A DNA stretch of 64,000 bases from NCBI GenBank assembly GCA_002470825.1, contig DKOR01000035.1:218081-282080 (forward strand), read 5' to 3'. Under the pieces are notes generated by a model. It was not told where the DNA came from, did no database searches, and saw only the letters and a list, made by a program, of their open reading frames with translations. Origin of the DNA: Thiotrichaceae bacterium UBA7357. GTDB lineage: Bacteria; Pseudomonadota; Gammaproteobacteria; Eutrophobiales; Eutrophobiaceae. Below are positions 37,334 through 48,045 of the stretch, piece by piece; position 1 is the stretch's first letter, and every line of letters starts with the position of its first letter. A program made the position numbers and the translations under genes.

Positions 37334-38266
37334 ATGTCAGACATTGAAATATATCAAAAACTCTCTGCCAATATTGAAAAAGTAATTCAAGGGCAATCAT
37401 CAGCAATACGAAAATTGCTTGCTGCATTTTTCAGCGGCGGCCATGTGTTACTAGAAGATGTGCCCGGCACAGGCAAAACAACACTGGCCAAGGCATTGGC
37501 AAAGTCGATCGATGTCGATTTTCAACGAATTCAATTTACACCAGATCTATTGCCTACCGATATCCTCGGAGTATCTATTTTCAATCAACGCGACCATGAT
37601 TTTGAATTCCATCCCGGCCCTATCTTCAGCAACATATTACTTGCTGATGAAATAAATCGTGCCTCACCACGAACACAATCTGCACTATTAGAAGCTATGG
37701 GCGAGCGTCAAGTGAGTATTGAACGAAACAATTACCAATTAGACGATTTATTTTTCGTGATTGCTACTCAAAACCCGGTGGAATACCACGGCACGTACCC
37801 TTTGCCTGAGGCACAAATGGATCGCTTTGCTATGCGCTTTAAACTTGGTTATGTTACTGAAGATGAAGAAGTCGCTATCCTTGAAAAGCAAAAAGATCAT
37901 CATCCAATCGAATTACTTGAATCCTGCGTCAATAAAGAAGATGTGGTTAATTTAAAAAAGAAGGTCATAAATATCAATGTTAGTGATGAGGTCAAACGGT
38001 ATGTGGTCAAGCTTATGAGAGCAACACGTGATTCAGAGGGAATACTAAATGGCGCTAGCCCACGTGCATCATTATCAATAATGAAAGCAGCACAAGCTCT
38101 AGCTTTATTTGATGGCATGGATTACGTTAGCCCAGACCATGTGCAGGAAATTGCAATATCTGTGATTTCGCATCGGATTATGATGAACTTCCAAAGTCGC
38201 TTCTCTGGTAACAACAGAGATCAAATAATTGATGATATTTTGTCAAAAACGCCTGTGCCAATTTAG
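37334..38266 (+). CDS. MoxR-family AAA+ ATPase
   Basis: 310 residues from the ATG at 37334; the longer frame starting at 37229 would cross the divergent nitroreductase gene. Walker A DVPGTGKTTLAKAL, Walker B LLADEINRASPRTQSALLEA (with sensor residues following) and FVIATQNPVE are typical of MoxR chaperone-like ATPases. It is the first gene of a three-gene operon with a DUF58 protein and a transglutaminase, a widespread gene set whose role is assembly or activation of envelope or enzyme complexes. Confidence 0.93.
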   Translation: MSDIEIYQKLSANIEKVIQGQSSAIRKLLAAFFSGGHVLLEDVPGTGKTTLAKALAKSIDVDFQRIQFTPDLLPTDILGVSIFNQRDHDFEFHPGPIFSNILLADEINRASPRTQSALLEAMGERQVSIERNNYQLDDLFFVIATQNPVEYHGTYPLPEAQMDRFAMRFKLGYVTEDEEVAILEKQKDHHPIELLESCVNKEDVVNLKKKVININVSDEVKRYVVKLMRATRDSEGILNGASPRASLSIMKAAQALALFDGMDYVSPDHVQEIAISVISHRIMMNFQSRFSGNNRDQIIDDILSKTPVPI

Positions 38267-38288
38267 GCAATCAACATAATCCATAGCT

Positions 38289-39638
38289 ATGTTGCGTAAA
38301 CTCTTGTTTGTTAATTTCAAGTTGGTTTATCGCTTTAGCCAATGGAACCGCCAACGCTTCACTTCAACTGGAATGCTAATACTCTTAATAACACCCGTCG
38401 CGGGGTTATTTGGTTTTGACACACGAAACACGCTCTCTTTTCATATATTTTCAATCGCATCAGCATTACTTTTTACTGCCATATTTTTTTCTTTATTCTT
38501 TCGTGGTAGATTCTCTATCATTAGAAAATTACCAGAATATGGTAGAGTCGGCACCCCGCTGAAATATTTATGTATCATTTGTAATGAAAATAAAACCGCG
38601 AAAAGAGGCCTTATCCTTATCGATGAATTGAAAAATCAATTCCCCAGCCTAGATCACTTTTCCAAAACAAAAGATCCACTAGATATAAAGAGAAGTCGAT
38701 TTGATCGTTTCATCGGTTACCCACGGCTTATCAACGTTATGCAAAAATTACGTGGTGGTTCAATTACACAGGTTGCTATTGACTATATTCCTAAACAAAG
38801 TGAAGTCGTGACAGTAGTACAATTAACGCCTCTGCGCAGAGGTTACTTGTATTTTGATAAAATAAGATTAGCCCATGCCGAACCATTGGGATTATTCCAA
38901 GCACAAAAAGTATTTTACAATAACGATAGTTTACTAATATTACCAAGACTTTATAAAACACCCCGATTAAATTTACAAAGCAAACGCACCTGTCAACAGA
39001 GTGGTGTTAACAATGCATCGATTGTCGGTGATTCACAAGAATTCATATCCTTACGTGATTATCAACCCGGAGATTCTATCCAATCTCTGCATTGGCGCAG
39101 TTTTGCAAAATTAAATAGACCTGTTATTAAAGAGTACCAAGATGAACACTCTATGCGATATGGTTTGATACTCGATACTTTTCTGAATAAAAAATCCGAA
39201 GTTATATTTGAAGATGCTGTGTCTATTACAGCTTCATTGATTACTGCACAAAAAGAACATGATGCTCTTCTTGATTTGATGTTTATTAGTAATAACACAT
39301 GTCAATTCACATCGAGTCGAGGACTTGCCGATCACGAAAAGATTCTGGAAATGCTTGCCTGCGTAGAGCCTGTTTATGACTCCAATATTCACCAAGTTGA
39401 AAAGATGATTCAACATTACTGTCATGAATGTAATGCCTTCATTTGCATACTATTGGATCTGGATGAATCTCGACTAAAATTAATAAAAATGTTATCCATA
39501 TTAAATATACCCGCTAAATTTTTGCTACTACGCGATTTGAAAAATAAGGATAGCGCTGAATTAATACAAGAGAATGATGTTCATGTTATTCATCATGACA
39601 ACTTACAACAAGAACTTGATACGCTTTGGAAAACGTAA
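38289..39638 (+). CDS. DUF58 domain protein
   Basis: 449 residues with two N-terminal transmembrane helices (about 28-75) and a DUF58 (vWA-like) region around 225-300 that carries the usual landmark SLRDYQPGDSIQSLHWRSFA. It lies 22 bases after moxR, and its end overlaps the transglutaminase start. Proteins of this family accompany MoxR ATPases, but their biochemical role is not established. Confidence 0.88.
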   Translation: MLRKLLFVNFKLVYRFSQWNRQRFTSTGMLILLITPVAGLFGFDTRNTLSFHIFSIASALLFTAIFFSLFFRGRFSIIRKLPEYGRVGTPLKYLCIICNENKTAKRGLILIDELKNQFPSLDHFSKTKDPLDIKRSRFDRFIGYPRLINVMQKLRGGSITQVAIDYIPKQSEVVTVVQLTPLRRGYLYFDKIRLAHAEPLGLFQAQKVFYNNDSLLILPRLYKTPRLNLQSKRTCQQSGVNNASIVGDSQEFISLRDYQPGDSIQSLHWRSFAKLNRPVIKEYQDEHSMRYGLILDTFLNKKSEVIFEDAVSITASLITAQKEHDALLDLMFISNNTCQFTSSRGLADHEKILEMLACVEPVYDSNIHQVEKMIQHYCHECNAFICILLDLDESRLKLIKMLSILNIPAKFLLLRDLKNKDSAELIQENDVHVIHHDNLQQELDTLWKT

Positions 39639-41617
39639 CCAATAACGTGGTCAATACTAAATTAGGTCCTGCACCACCTGGACTGACCTTAGCTAGTTTG
39701 CTGATCTGGGGTTGGCAAACACAACACATGTTCTATGCCACCATTGTAGGCCTATTACTTGAATTGCCATTATTTATAAAATGGCGAATTAATTTTACTG
39801 ATAAGGATGTTAATCAACTCGTAGACCTAAGTGGCGTTATATTTTTTGTTATTACTGTTTACGTCTTTGTAAATTATTCATTCCAGGGCATCTACAAAAT
39901 TCTGGAACTACTACCCCTTACCTTATTATTACTCATGCTAGCGCAAAACTATGGTGTTCAGAATGGCCTTAAAACCTCGGCGCTATTTATTAGTATTCGT
40001 CGTCTAGGAGAAAATGCTAGCCCAGACGTTCTTTACTCAATAGATATTGGCATGCCCTTTGTTTTTATCTCTTTAATGTCAGCAAGTTCAGGCAACCAAC
40101 ATAGCGATTATTTTTTTATAGCCTGTGTGCTGATTATTGCATGGTTGTTATTCCCCCAAAGAACCGAACATTTTTCTAATGTAACCTGGTTTTGCTCCAT
40201 TGTGTTTGCGTGTTTCTTTGCTTATCTAGCACAGGGTGGTCTACAACAATTACAATATCAATCCGAGGCATTCTTCCTCGAATTATTTGAACAATATGGG
40301 TGGAAAAGCACAGACCCGGAACATAGCTCGACATCTATTGGCTCATTAGGGCGGTTAAAGCTATCAGATCGTATTATGTTCCGAGTTAAGGCGGATAAAA
40401 AATCACCAATACCCCTGTATTTTCGTGAGACCTCATATAGTAAATATGAGTATGGCAGTTGGCGTAACCCAAAGATTGATTTTGATATTATTGGTAGATT
40501 ACCGGGTAAAAATGAATGGCGACTGAATAAAAATAAATTCGACAAAGAGACAATTGATGTGTCGATTTATCTTCAGGACCGAGCTGCCATTATCCCCGTA
40601 CCTGACAATATCAATACACTGTCAGGCAAGGATTTAGTACAGGTTGAAACCAGCGTGTATGGAGCAACGCGGATTGAAGCCCGCGAAGGCTGGATCAATT
40701 ATCGCCTTGGGCTTTCAGATCATGACTTTGTAGAAGCGCCTCCTGCGTCTGAAGATCTTAATATATCCCTCAACTATAAATCTGACTTTGAACAGATTGC
40801 AGCAAGGTTAGAACTCTATTCAAAAACGCCAATGGAAGTTATCAAAACCGTGCAACGCTATTTCAAAGATAATTTTTATTATTCAATCAGCCAAAACCAA
40901 CGATATACGAAAGGGCAATACCTGACAAAGTTCCTCTTCAAAGATAAAAAAGGTCACTGTGAATATTTCGCTACAGCCACCGCATTATTGTTACGTGAGG
41001 CAGGTATACCAACACGCTATACAATAGGATACTCAGTACAGGAATACAGTGAATGGCAAGGCACGTACCTTGTTCGTGCGAGACATGCCCATGCTTGGCT
41101 AAAGTATTACATCGATGGTGCATGGCACAATATGGATACCACACCGTCAGTGTGGGCGCCCATGGAGGCAGAGGATCGTACATTGTTAGAACCAATAATG
41201 GACCTCCTCTCATGGTTGCGTTACAAGACTACAGGCAGCGATATAGATTCTAAAGAAGAACCGCCCTCTAAATGGATGTTGTGGCTACTAGTTCCGTTAG
41301 CTGTATATCTTGCTTGGCATTTTTATACCAAGCAACGTGTCGAAAAAAATAATAACCTCGACACTATTGATTCAGTATATGATCGCTTTGGAACAGACTC
41401 CCCGCTCTATCCCCTCATTAAAAGAATTGAGCAAGAGGCCGACAGTAGACAATCAGGTGAAACATTAATGACATGGATAAAACGAGTTTTACCTGACAAA
41501 AGGGCAAATCAGTATTTTGACTTAATAATATTGCATAATAGCTATCGGTTTAATCCGATGAGCGACAAACAAGAAGAAAAAAAAATGATAAGAGATGCTT
41601 TAGAGTCACTAAGGTAA
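39626..41617 (+). CDS. TgpA-like transglutaminase-domain membrane protein (DUF3488)
   Basis: 663 residues. About six transmembrane helices fill 25-210, a periplasmic transglutaminase core follows, and one helix near 548-565 precedes a cytoplasmic DUF4129-like tail. The catalytic triad is visible: Cys445 in KGHCEYFATA, His489 in RARHAHAW, Asp504 in NMDTTP. The only plausible start near the DUF58 stop is TTG at 39626, overlapping by 13 bases. In Pseudomonas the homologue TgpA is essential, but its substrate is unknown. Confidence 0.9.
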   Translation: MENVTNNVVNTKLGPAPPGLTLASLLIWGWQTQHMFYATIVGLLLELPLFIKWRINFTDKDVNQLVDLSGVIFFVITVYVFVNYSFQGIYKILELLPLTLLLLMLAQNYGVQNGLKTSALFISIRRLGENASPDVLYSIDIGMPFVFISLMSASSGNQHSDYFFIACVLIIAWLLFPQRTEHFSNVTWFCSIVFACFFAYLAQGGLQQLQYQSEAFFLELFEQYGWKSTDPEHSSTSIGSLGRLKLSDRIMFRVKADKKSPIPLYFRETSYSKYEYGSWRNPKIDFDIIGRLPGKNEWRLNKNKFDKETIDVSIYLQDRAAIIPVPDNINTLSGKDLVQVETSVYGATRIEAREGWINYRLGLSDHDFVEAPPASEDLNISLNYKSDFEQIAARLELYSKTPMEVIKTVQRYFKDNFYYSISQNQRYTKGQYLTKFLFKDKKGHCEYFATATALLLREAGIPTRYTIGYSVQEYSEWQGTYLVRARHAHAWLKYYIDGAWHNMDTTPSVWAPMEAEDRTLLEPIMDLLSWLRYKTTGSDIDSKEEPPSKWMLWLLVPLAVYLAWHFYTKQRVEKNNNLDTIDSVYDRFGTDSPLYPLIKRIEQEADSRQSGETLMTWIKRVLPDKRANQYFDLIILHNSYRFNPMSDKQEEKKMIRDALESLR

Positions 41618-41620
41618 TCA

Positions 41621-41980
41621 CTAACTATGGCAAACGCTATAAGAAAGTGTAAAGATATTTGCCTCTATTTTGTAATCAACTATATGTAGAGATCCACTTC
41701 CCTTTTCAAGACACTCAGCATTTTCTATATTGAATTTCCATTGATGCTTTGGGCAGGTCAAGGTTGATTCTACAAGCATACCAATATGGTATCCATATAC
41801 TTCATCGACACTTCTGCTTTCTCTCAATGCCAGAACAAGATATTATCTTAGACCTGCTTTTGTCTCAGCATCAACCTTAGTGATGACTGACAATAGCTAT
41901 CGAGTTTTAACATCAAGGTGTTTGCCGCCTCCTTTAAGTGACTTAAAATAGAGTTCGACGGCATTTTGCATACCTTTCAT
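41621..41980 (-). pseudogene. Relic: carboxymuconolactone-decarboxylase-like segment joined to half a Rieske domain
   Basis: From the ATG at 41980 a single frame reads a CMD-like stretch (KSLKGGGKHLDVKTR, stop TAG at 41897-41899, LLSVITKVDAETKAGLR, stop TAA at 41843-41845, YLVLALRES). It continues into the second half of a Rieske 2Fe-2S site with TCPKHQWKF. Both stops sit where sense Glu (GAG) and Gln (CAA) codons would complete the pattern and differ from them by one base. The first Rieske Cys-x-His is absent, so the two halves were probably joined by a deletion. It lies at the end of the hrpA-antiporter transcript. Confidence 0.72.
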
Positions 41981-41995
41981 AAATAGTTTATTGCA

Positions 41996-42487
41996 TCACT
42001 CATCTACGTCTTCTTCCGTTGGTTCATCCCAATTCCTAGGCGGCATTTCTACTGTGTACTCAGTTTGTTTGCCTGAATAGATATCTTCAAGCAATATAGT
42101 TTTAGTCGGGTTATTATAATTTTTATGCATCAACATAATATGTAGATTCGGATCAGCCGACTTGATCATGTATTCAGACTTCTCGAATAATAGGGTTGAT
42201 TCTATGACACGACGAACGGGAATGTGTGCTGCAACGACGCCGGTTTGATAACTCTCTTTTCGGACACAGGCATCTATATTGTTTTTTTGAAAACAACGCA
42301 CGTCCACATTAAACACAAGTGCGCCAGTATCTTTATTCAGAGTGCGAAAGCGTGCTTCGACAAAATCTAGTTTCAGAATTGTCTTTGTACCAAAGACCGC
42401 AAAATAATCTAACGTCACAAATGCGCCAAAGATGATAATGATAGAGGCTATAATCGTTGAGAATATTTTTATTTGTTTCTTATCCAT
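41996..42487 (-). CDS. Membrane-anchored hypothetical protein, 163 aa
   Basis: One N-terminal transmembrane helix (about 7-30, FSTIIASIIIIFGAFVTLDYF) precedes a soluble, probably periplasmic domain with two Cys (RCFQKNNIDAC) that could form a disulfide and an acidic C-terminal tail. I do not recognise the family. The ATG at 42487 is preceded by GAGG; the upstream TTG is less likely. It lies 15 bases after the antiporter gene on the same strand, so co-transcription is likely. Confidence 0.72.
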   Translation of the reverse strand: MDKKQIKIFSTIIASIIIIFGAFVTLDYFAVFGTKTILKLDFVEARFRTLNKDTGALVFNVDVRCFQKNNIDACVRKESYQTGVVAAHIPVRRVIESTLLFEKSEYMIKSADPNLHIMLMHKNYNNPTKTILLEDIYSGKQTEYTVEMPPRNWDEPTEEDVDE

Positions 42488-42502
42488 TATCAACAACCTC
42501 TA

Positions 42503-43672
42503 TTAATCTCGTCGTAGTCGAGCCCTGACGGATATTGGTGTTGGATATTTCATAACAATGATATACGACGATACGATAAACGTTAGCAATGTAGCAAACT
42601 GGATCAAATATGACGTCTTTTCGTCAATAAAACCTGAATTGACAGCTAACATTGCAATTAATAATGAGAATTCACTAATTTGCCCCAGCCTGAAACCAGT
42701 TTCATATGAGACATACTTCTTTTCACCTTCCCTGCGTAACAACCAAGCAAAGACAAGTGGTTTACATACAAGCACAAGTAAAGCGAGGATTATACCTGGA
42801 ATAAATATTTCACTGATTACAGATAAATTAAAACCCGCTCCTAAGGAAAAGAAAAATATTATGAGAAAGAAATCACGTAGCGGTTTCAAACGTTCAGTAA
42901 TAAACAATGCAATCGGACTAGATGCCAATGTCACACCTGCGACAAACGCACCAATTTCATGCGAAAGACCTACAAAATAGGCTAATTCTGCAATACCAAG
43001 ACACCAGGCAATCGCTAATAAAAATATATATTCATGTATTTCATCAAAACGCTGTATCAACTTGATGAGTACAAACCTCTCTATAAGATAAACAATGCCC
43101 ACCAAGGCAGGTAAATAAATTAATTGCAGAGCGATATCAACCATCAGGTTTCCACCTTTGCCATATCCTTGCAGCAATAATAAGATCACAATAGCGATCA
43201 AATCCTGAATTAATAAAATACTGATAATGATCTGTCCAGTATGTTTATGATGCAGTGTTGTTGTTGGTAATAGTTTTAAACCAATGATCGTGCTGGAGAA
43301 CATCATGACGGCACCAATCAATATCGCTTGTAGTAATTCATAGCCAAAGATAAAACCAATCGAAAAGCCAATCAGGCAAAATGCTGCTGAACTAAGCAAT
43401 GTCACTACTGTAGCTTCACGTAGCATTTGCCATAATTGTTGTGGTAATAAATCAAGACCTAATAAATACAAGAGGAAGATAATACCAATATTTGAGATAT
43501 CGCTAATTAATTCTGCATCATTAATGAATCCCATTCCGGAAGGCCCCAGAATTAAGCCGATTGCGATATAAGCAACTATCATGGCTTGCCTTGCATATAA
43601 GGCAAACGTTGCAAAGATTGCAGCGCCAGTGAAGATCAAAAATATTGAGAATTGGACTGATTGTTCTGCCAT
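42503..43672 (-). CDS. CPA2-family cation/H+ antiporter (KefB-like, membrane domain only)
   Basis: 389 residues with about 12 helices and no C-terminal TrkA-N/RCK domain, shorter than KefB/KefC (about 600). Helix landmarks include YIAIGLILGPSGMGFI, QDLIAIVILLLLQ (the conserved Gln-Asp of the ion site) and SHEIGAFVAGVTLASSP. The exchanged ion cannot be told; loss of the regulatory domain suggests control differs from the Kef systems. It lies 17 bases after hrpA. Confidence 0.87.
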   Translation of the reverse strand: MAEQSVQFSIFLIFTGAAIFATFALYARQAMIVAYIAIGLILGPSGMGFINDAELISDISNIGIIFLLYLLGLDLLPQQLWQMLREATVVTLLSSAAFCLIGFSIGFIFGYELLQAILIGAVMMFSSTIIGLKLLPTTTLHHKHTGQIIISILLIQDLIAIVILLLLQGYGKGGNLMVDIALQLIYLPALVGIVYLIERFVLIKLIQRFDEIHEYIFLLAIAWCLGIAELAYFVGLSHEIGAFVAGVTLASSPIALFITERLKPLRDFFLIIFFFSLGAGFNLSVISEIFIPGIILALLVLVCKPLVFAWLLRREGEKKYVSYETGFRLGQISEFSLLIAMLAVNSGFIDEKTSYLIQFATLLTFIVSSYIIVMKYPTPISVRARLRRD

Positions 43673-43689
43673 TTATTGTAATCCATTAT

Positions 43690-46600
43690 TTAATTTTCTT
43701 TCTGGCATCGTTCCCATGCCCTGTCTATGCGCTTCAATGATACTGGCATTCTAGTTTTAAGTCCTTGCGCAAATAGCGATATACGTAATTCTTCACACAT
43801 CCAACGGTATTCATCAAATGAAGTTGTATTCCCGTCTGTTTCATACGCATGATCTACCAGTTTTTTTATTCTGTCCCAATGAGGTTGGATTTGCTTAGTA
43901 GAGAGACGATCTTTATCAACGCCATGCTCAAGTTTTTCCATACGTTTAATTATGGCTTCTAAGTAACGCGGATACTGTTTTAAATATTCCGTTTCAATAT
44001 CTTCGATAAACCCATGAAACATCATATATTCCAGTTGTTCTTCAATATCTTTGACTGCATGGCTATATTTTAAGATGCCTGCATCACAAAGCAATGTTTG
44101 AACTTGCAAATTCATTTCCAGTATTTTTTGTAAAATCGAACAAATCCTGTCTGCATTGCCTATTAATTCTGATCTGCCCTGCTCCAATCTTGCTAAAAAA
44201 TATTCTTGTTTACGGATTAATTTTTTTTCATATAAAAATGTTTCGTCCAAAACAAGATTGATAATTGAATCAACTATTTCTTCTCTATTGCCAAATCGCG
44301 TGTATAGCAACGCTAATCTATCAATGCCTTTCAGATTTTTACGTAGATACTTAATCTCTTTTCCTAACGCATTTTTTAATAAGCCTCTTAACCCAAACCG
44401 TAAGTAGTAATCAGCCGCACGTAAATTATCGAATGCATATCTATAAACTTTGCCATCCTCTTCTAACAATGATGGATAACTTGTTATTATATTTTCTTTG
44501 TATGTAACTCTCTGTTCTACAGACAGATCCCCAAAATCCCATGAGGTGACTTCGTCTTCGCCAAAAGCCTCTTGATATATATTTGTAAACGCATGCTCTA
44601 TTTGCGTCGCTAGATTGCTTTTCAATTTAACAATATCATTGCCTTCGGCTATTAATACATTTTTAGCATCCACAATTCGGTAATTTGTTCTAAGGTGTTC
44701 GGGCATAACGCCCTCTGCAAAATCATCAATAGCGATATCGATTGCCCGCGTCTTGAACAGATATGAAATCAGATTTAGTTTTAATGAATTCGATTGGTTT
44801 TTAATATTGCTTACATATTCCGCAGCAGTTTCGGGGATAGGTACTAATCTTTTGCGTATAGATTTAGGTAAAGACTTTAGTAATAAGATTATTTTTTCTT
44901 CTATCAATCCTGGCACTAAATAATCCATTTGGTTTTGATCGAATTGATTTAATACCTCTAGCGGGATATCAACACTAAGCCCATCTTCTTTAGCACCTGG
45001 AAGGAATGTATATTTCAACGGTAACTGCATACCGTTAAATTCAATATTATCCGGATAAGTGAATTCAGTAATATCATTTGTATTGCGATTTACTATGGAC
45101 TCTTTAGTCAGACACAGTCTTTGCTTTTGTGCGGTATTTAGTTTTTTCGACCAAGCTGCAAATGATTGTCCATCATAGACATGTTCTGGCAATGACTTAT
45201 TATAAAATTCATAGATAGCTTCTTCATTCAAAATGTCTGGGCGCCGCGACTTCACTTCCAGATGTTTGATTTCCTCTATTGTTTTATTATTTTGTTTGAA
45301 GAAACTTGTGCTTGATTCCAAATCACCTTCTATTAATGCATTTCTTATAAACAAGGTTTTAGACTCAACCGGATTAATAGCACCGTAATTGATTCTTTTT
45401 CCAGCAATCAAGGTCATGCCATATAGACTGATCTTTTCTAAGGCAACAACACGTGAACTCTTGCTATCCCAATGCGCATCCGAGTAGGCATGTTTCAATA
45501 GATGTTTTGCGACATTAATCAACCATATGGAATCGATTCGTGCAACGTTTCGACCAAACAATCGGGAGGTCTCAACCAAGTCAGCAGCAACAACCCATTT
45601 TGGTTTTTTATGAAACTGTCCGGATGCGGGAAATAAATTTAATTTAATATCACGAGCACCGGTATACTCGTGTTTGTCAGACAAGAAAGCAACGTGACTC
45701 GACATACCACTCAATATGGCACAATGTATATTTTGATAACTGGCAGGTTCAGTATTCAACATTAAACTAATCTCAGAACAGACGTGACGTAACTGTCTAT
45801 GTATATCAATCCATTCTCGCATCTTCATATAAGACAAGAAGTTGGTTTGGCACAATTTTCTGAGCTTGTTTTGTGATAGTTGCTTAATTTGTTTTTGGTA
45901 AAACTTCCAAAGATTTAGAAACCACAAAAAGTCTGAATCATCATCACTAAATTGTTTATGCGATTCGTCCGCCTTTTGTTGTTTATCGGTTGGACGTTCT
46001 CTAGGATCTTGAATGCTTAATGCACTGACGATAATTAATATTTCATGCAAACAATTAAAATCATGTGCTGCCAATAATATCCTTGCATGTCGTGGATCTA
46101 GTGGGAATCTGACCAGCTTCCTGCCAATTGGTGTTAAATTTTCTTCCTTATCCAGCGCATTAATTTCACGTAACAACCGCATCCCATCATTGATGAATTT
46201 CTTGTCAGGTGGATTTATAAATGGATATTGTTGAATATCACCAATATTTAATGCCTTCATCTGTAAGATTACTGATGCTAGATTTGTACGAAGAATCTCA
46301 GGCTCTGTGTATTCTGCACGGGAATAAAAGTCCTCTTCACTGTACAAGCGAATACATATTCCTTCGCTAGTCCTACCACAGCGACCCTTGCGTTGATTAG
46401 CTGCCGCCATTGATACCCTTTCTATTGGCAGACGCTGCACTTTGCTGCGATAACTATAACGACTCATCCGTGCCATACCGGTATCTATTACATACCGAAT
46501 TCCCGGAATAGTTAGTGATGTTTCTGCAATATTCGTCGCCAATACAATATGACGGCGTTTATGCGGCGTAAATATCTTGTTCTGTCTCGAAGAACTTAAA

Positions 46601-47565
46601 CGTGAGTAGAGCGGTAAAATATCTGTATCTGGTAAGTTTTGTTTACGAAGAAATTTATCGGTTCCATGGATTTCCCCTTCCCCTTCCATAAATATCAAGA
46701 TATCGCCCATATCATATGAGGTGAGTTCTCGAATTGCGTGTAAAATGGCATCTTCTCGACTGACCTGATCTTCATCCTCATTACTTTCTTCAATCGGGCG
46801 ATACAAAACATCAACCGGCCAAATTCTACCAGAGACTTCAATGATGGGCGCATTGTCGAAATGCTCAGAAAAACGAGTAACATCAATTGTAGCGGAGGTA
46901 ATGATCACTTTCAGATCAGGTCGTTTTGGCAAGAGTTGCTTTATATAACCCAGGATAAAATCGATATTCAGGCTTCGTTCATGTGCTTCATCGATAATCA
47001 ATGTATCGTATTGATTTAAATATCGATCCTGTTGTAATTCGGCAAGTAAGATACCATCGGTCATCAACTTGATATAAGAATGCTTACTAGTCACATCCTG
47101 ATGTCTTATTTTAAAACCAACATCACTACCCAAGTCACTTTTCAATTCTTCAGCAATCCGTTTTGCGACTGTTCTGGCAGCGAGTCGTCTCGGTTGCGTA
47201 TGACCTATAACACCCCCGATCCCACGTCCTAATGTAAGACAGAGTTTTGGTAGCTGGGTTGTCTTACCTGAGCCAGTTTCACCACAAATGACTGTGATTG
47301 GATTATTGGATATGACATCACGTATTTCATTATGACAATGATTTATAGGTAAATTATCGTCAAACTGACATTGAGGAAGACGGCTTATTCTATCGCGTTT
47401 ACTTTGAATCGATAATTCTATAGCTCGCTTGAGAGTCTCCCATTCAGGATTATCCGCAACATTACGTTTCTTCAAACGAACAAATATTTGTTTTAAACTA
47501 TTTCGTTCTGATGAACGCGTTTCTAATAAAAGAGCATCGATGTTTTTTATTTCTAAAGGTGTCAT
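43690..47565 (-). CDS. hrpA: ATP-dependent RNA helicase HrpA
   Basis: 1291 residues, close to the 1300 of E. coli HrpA. Walker A VICGETGSGKTTQ, the DEAH box IIDEAHERSLN, SATID and the motif VI QRKGRCGR are present, followed by the HA2 and OB-fold regions and the long DUF3418 C-terminal domain characteristic of HrpA. It acts on ribosomal or messenger RNP; recent work on the family links it to rescue of collided ribosomes. It is first in the transcript toward the antiporter. Confidence 0.96.
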   Translation of the reverse strand: MTPLEIKNIDALLLETRSSERNSLKQIFVRLKKRNVADNPEWETLKRAIELSIQSKRDRISRLPQCQFDDNLPINHCHNEIRDVISNNPITVICGETGSGKTTQLPKLCLTLGRGIGGVIGHTQPRRLAARTVAKRIAEELKSDLGSDVGFKIRHQDVTSKHSYIKLMTDGILLAELQQDRYLNQYDTLIIDEAHERSLNIDFILGYIKQLLPKRPDLKVIITSATIDVTRFSEHFDNAPIIEVSGRIWPVDVLYRPIEESNEDEDQVSREDAILHAIRELTSYDMGDILIFMEGEGEIHGTDKFLRKQNLPDTDILPLYSRLSSSRQNKIFTPHKRRHIVLATNIAETSLTIPGIRYVIDTGMARMSRYSYRSKVQRLPIERVSMAAANQRKGRCGRTSEGICIRLYSEEDFYSRAEYTEPEILRTNLASVILQMKALNIGDIQQYPFINPPDKKFINDGMRLLREINALDKEENLTPIGRKLVRFPLDPRHARILLAAHDFNCLHEILIIVSALSIQDPRERPTDKQQKADESHKQFSDDDSDFLWFLNLWKFYQKQIKQLSQNKLRKLCQTNFLSYMKMREWIDIHRQLRHVCSEISLMLNTEPASYQNIHCAILSGMSSHVAFLSDKHEYTGARDIKLNLFPASGQFHKKPKWVVAADLVETSRLFGRNVARIDSIWLINVAKHLLKHAYSDAHWDSKSSRVVALEKISLYGMTLIAGKRINYGAINPVESKTLFIRNALIEGDLESSTSFFKQNNKTIEEIKHLEVKSRRPDILNEEAIYEFYNKSLPEHVYDGQSFAAWSKKLNTAQKQRLCLTKESIVNRNTNDITEFTYPDNIEFNGMQLPLKYTFLPGAKEDGLSVDIPLEVLNQFDQNQMDYLVPGLIEEKIILLLKSLPKSIRKRLVPIPETAAEYVSNIKNQSNSLKLNLISYLFKTRAIDIAIDDFAEGVMPEHLRTNYRIVDAKNVLIAEGNDIVKLKSNLATQIEHAFTNIYQEAFGEDEVTSWDFGDLSVEQRVTYKENIITSYPSLLEEDGKVYRYAFDNLRAADYYLRFGLRGLLKNALGKEIKYLRKNLKGIDRLALLYTRFGNREEIVDSIINLVLDETFLYEKKLIRKQEYFLARLEQGRSELIGNADRICSILQKILEMNLQVQTLLCDAGILKYSHAVKDIEEQLEYMMFHGFIEDIETEYLKQYPRYLEAIIKRMEKLEHGVDKDRLSTKQIQPHWDRIKKLVDHAYETDGNTTSFDEYRWMCEELRISLFAQGLKTRMPVSLKRIDRAWERCQKEN

Positions 47566-48045
47566 GCCATCCTATTTGTACCCGCTAAAGTAGCATTCAG
47601 AGTATTTACTAATATTAGCTACTTCTAATTTATCAATGTTCTTGTAGAATAATTAATCTCAAGATATTGAATCACTTCAATGAAGTACTTTCTTTGTTAA
47701 GTATTAACCCATGATATTAATTCTTATAGATAAAATTTTCTTATAATTTGACACCTAAATCTGAGTTCGCAGCCACATATTATCGAAGCAAGAATATCTT
47801 GAGAATGCATTCCTTAATGGGCCACTACTAATAAAAATCACCATATATTTGTTATTATTACCGATAATATGTATCGATCATTTCTATATAATATAAAAGC
47901 CAACCATTAACTAATATAAGCCGAGGCTGACTATCTCATATCATGATAGTGATTACGATAATTCGAAAAATATCATAGAAGTAGATTTTACTAATTAGCC
48001 TTCTGAACTTCATGCTTAGTTTTTCTTGCAGCAATTTTCATCGCA
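47566..48045. other. AT-rich intergenic region between hrpA and the SelW-like gene
   Basis: 480 bases. On the minus strand just after the SelW-like stop a short frame encodes MKIAARKTKHEVQKAN before a stop, which may be a trace of coding sequence but is too short to assign. Nothing else stands out. Confidence 0.35.
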
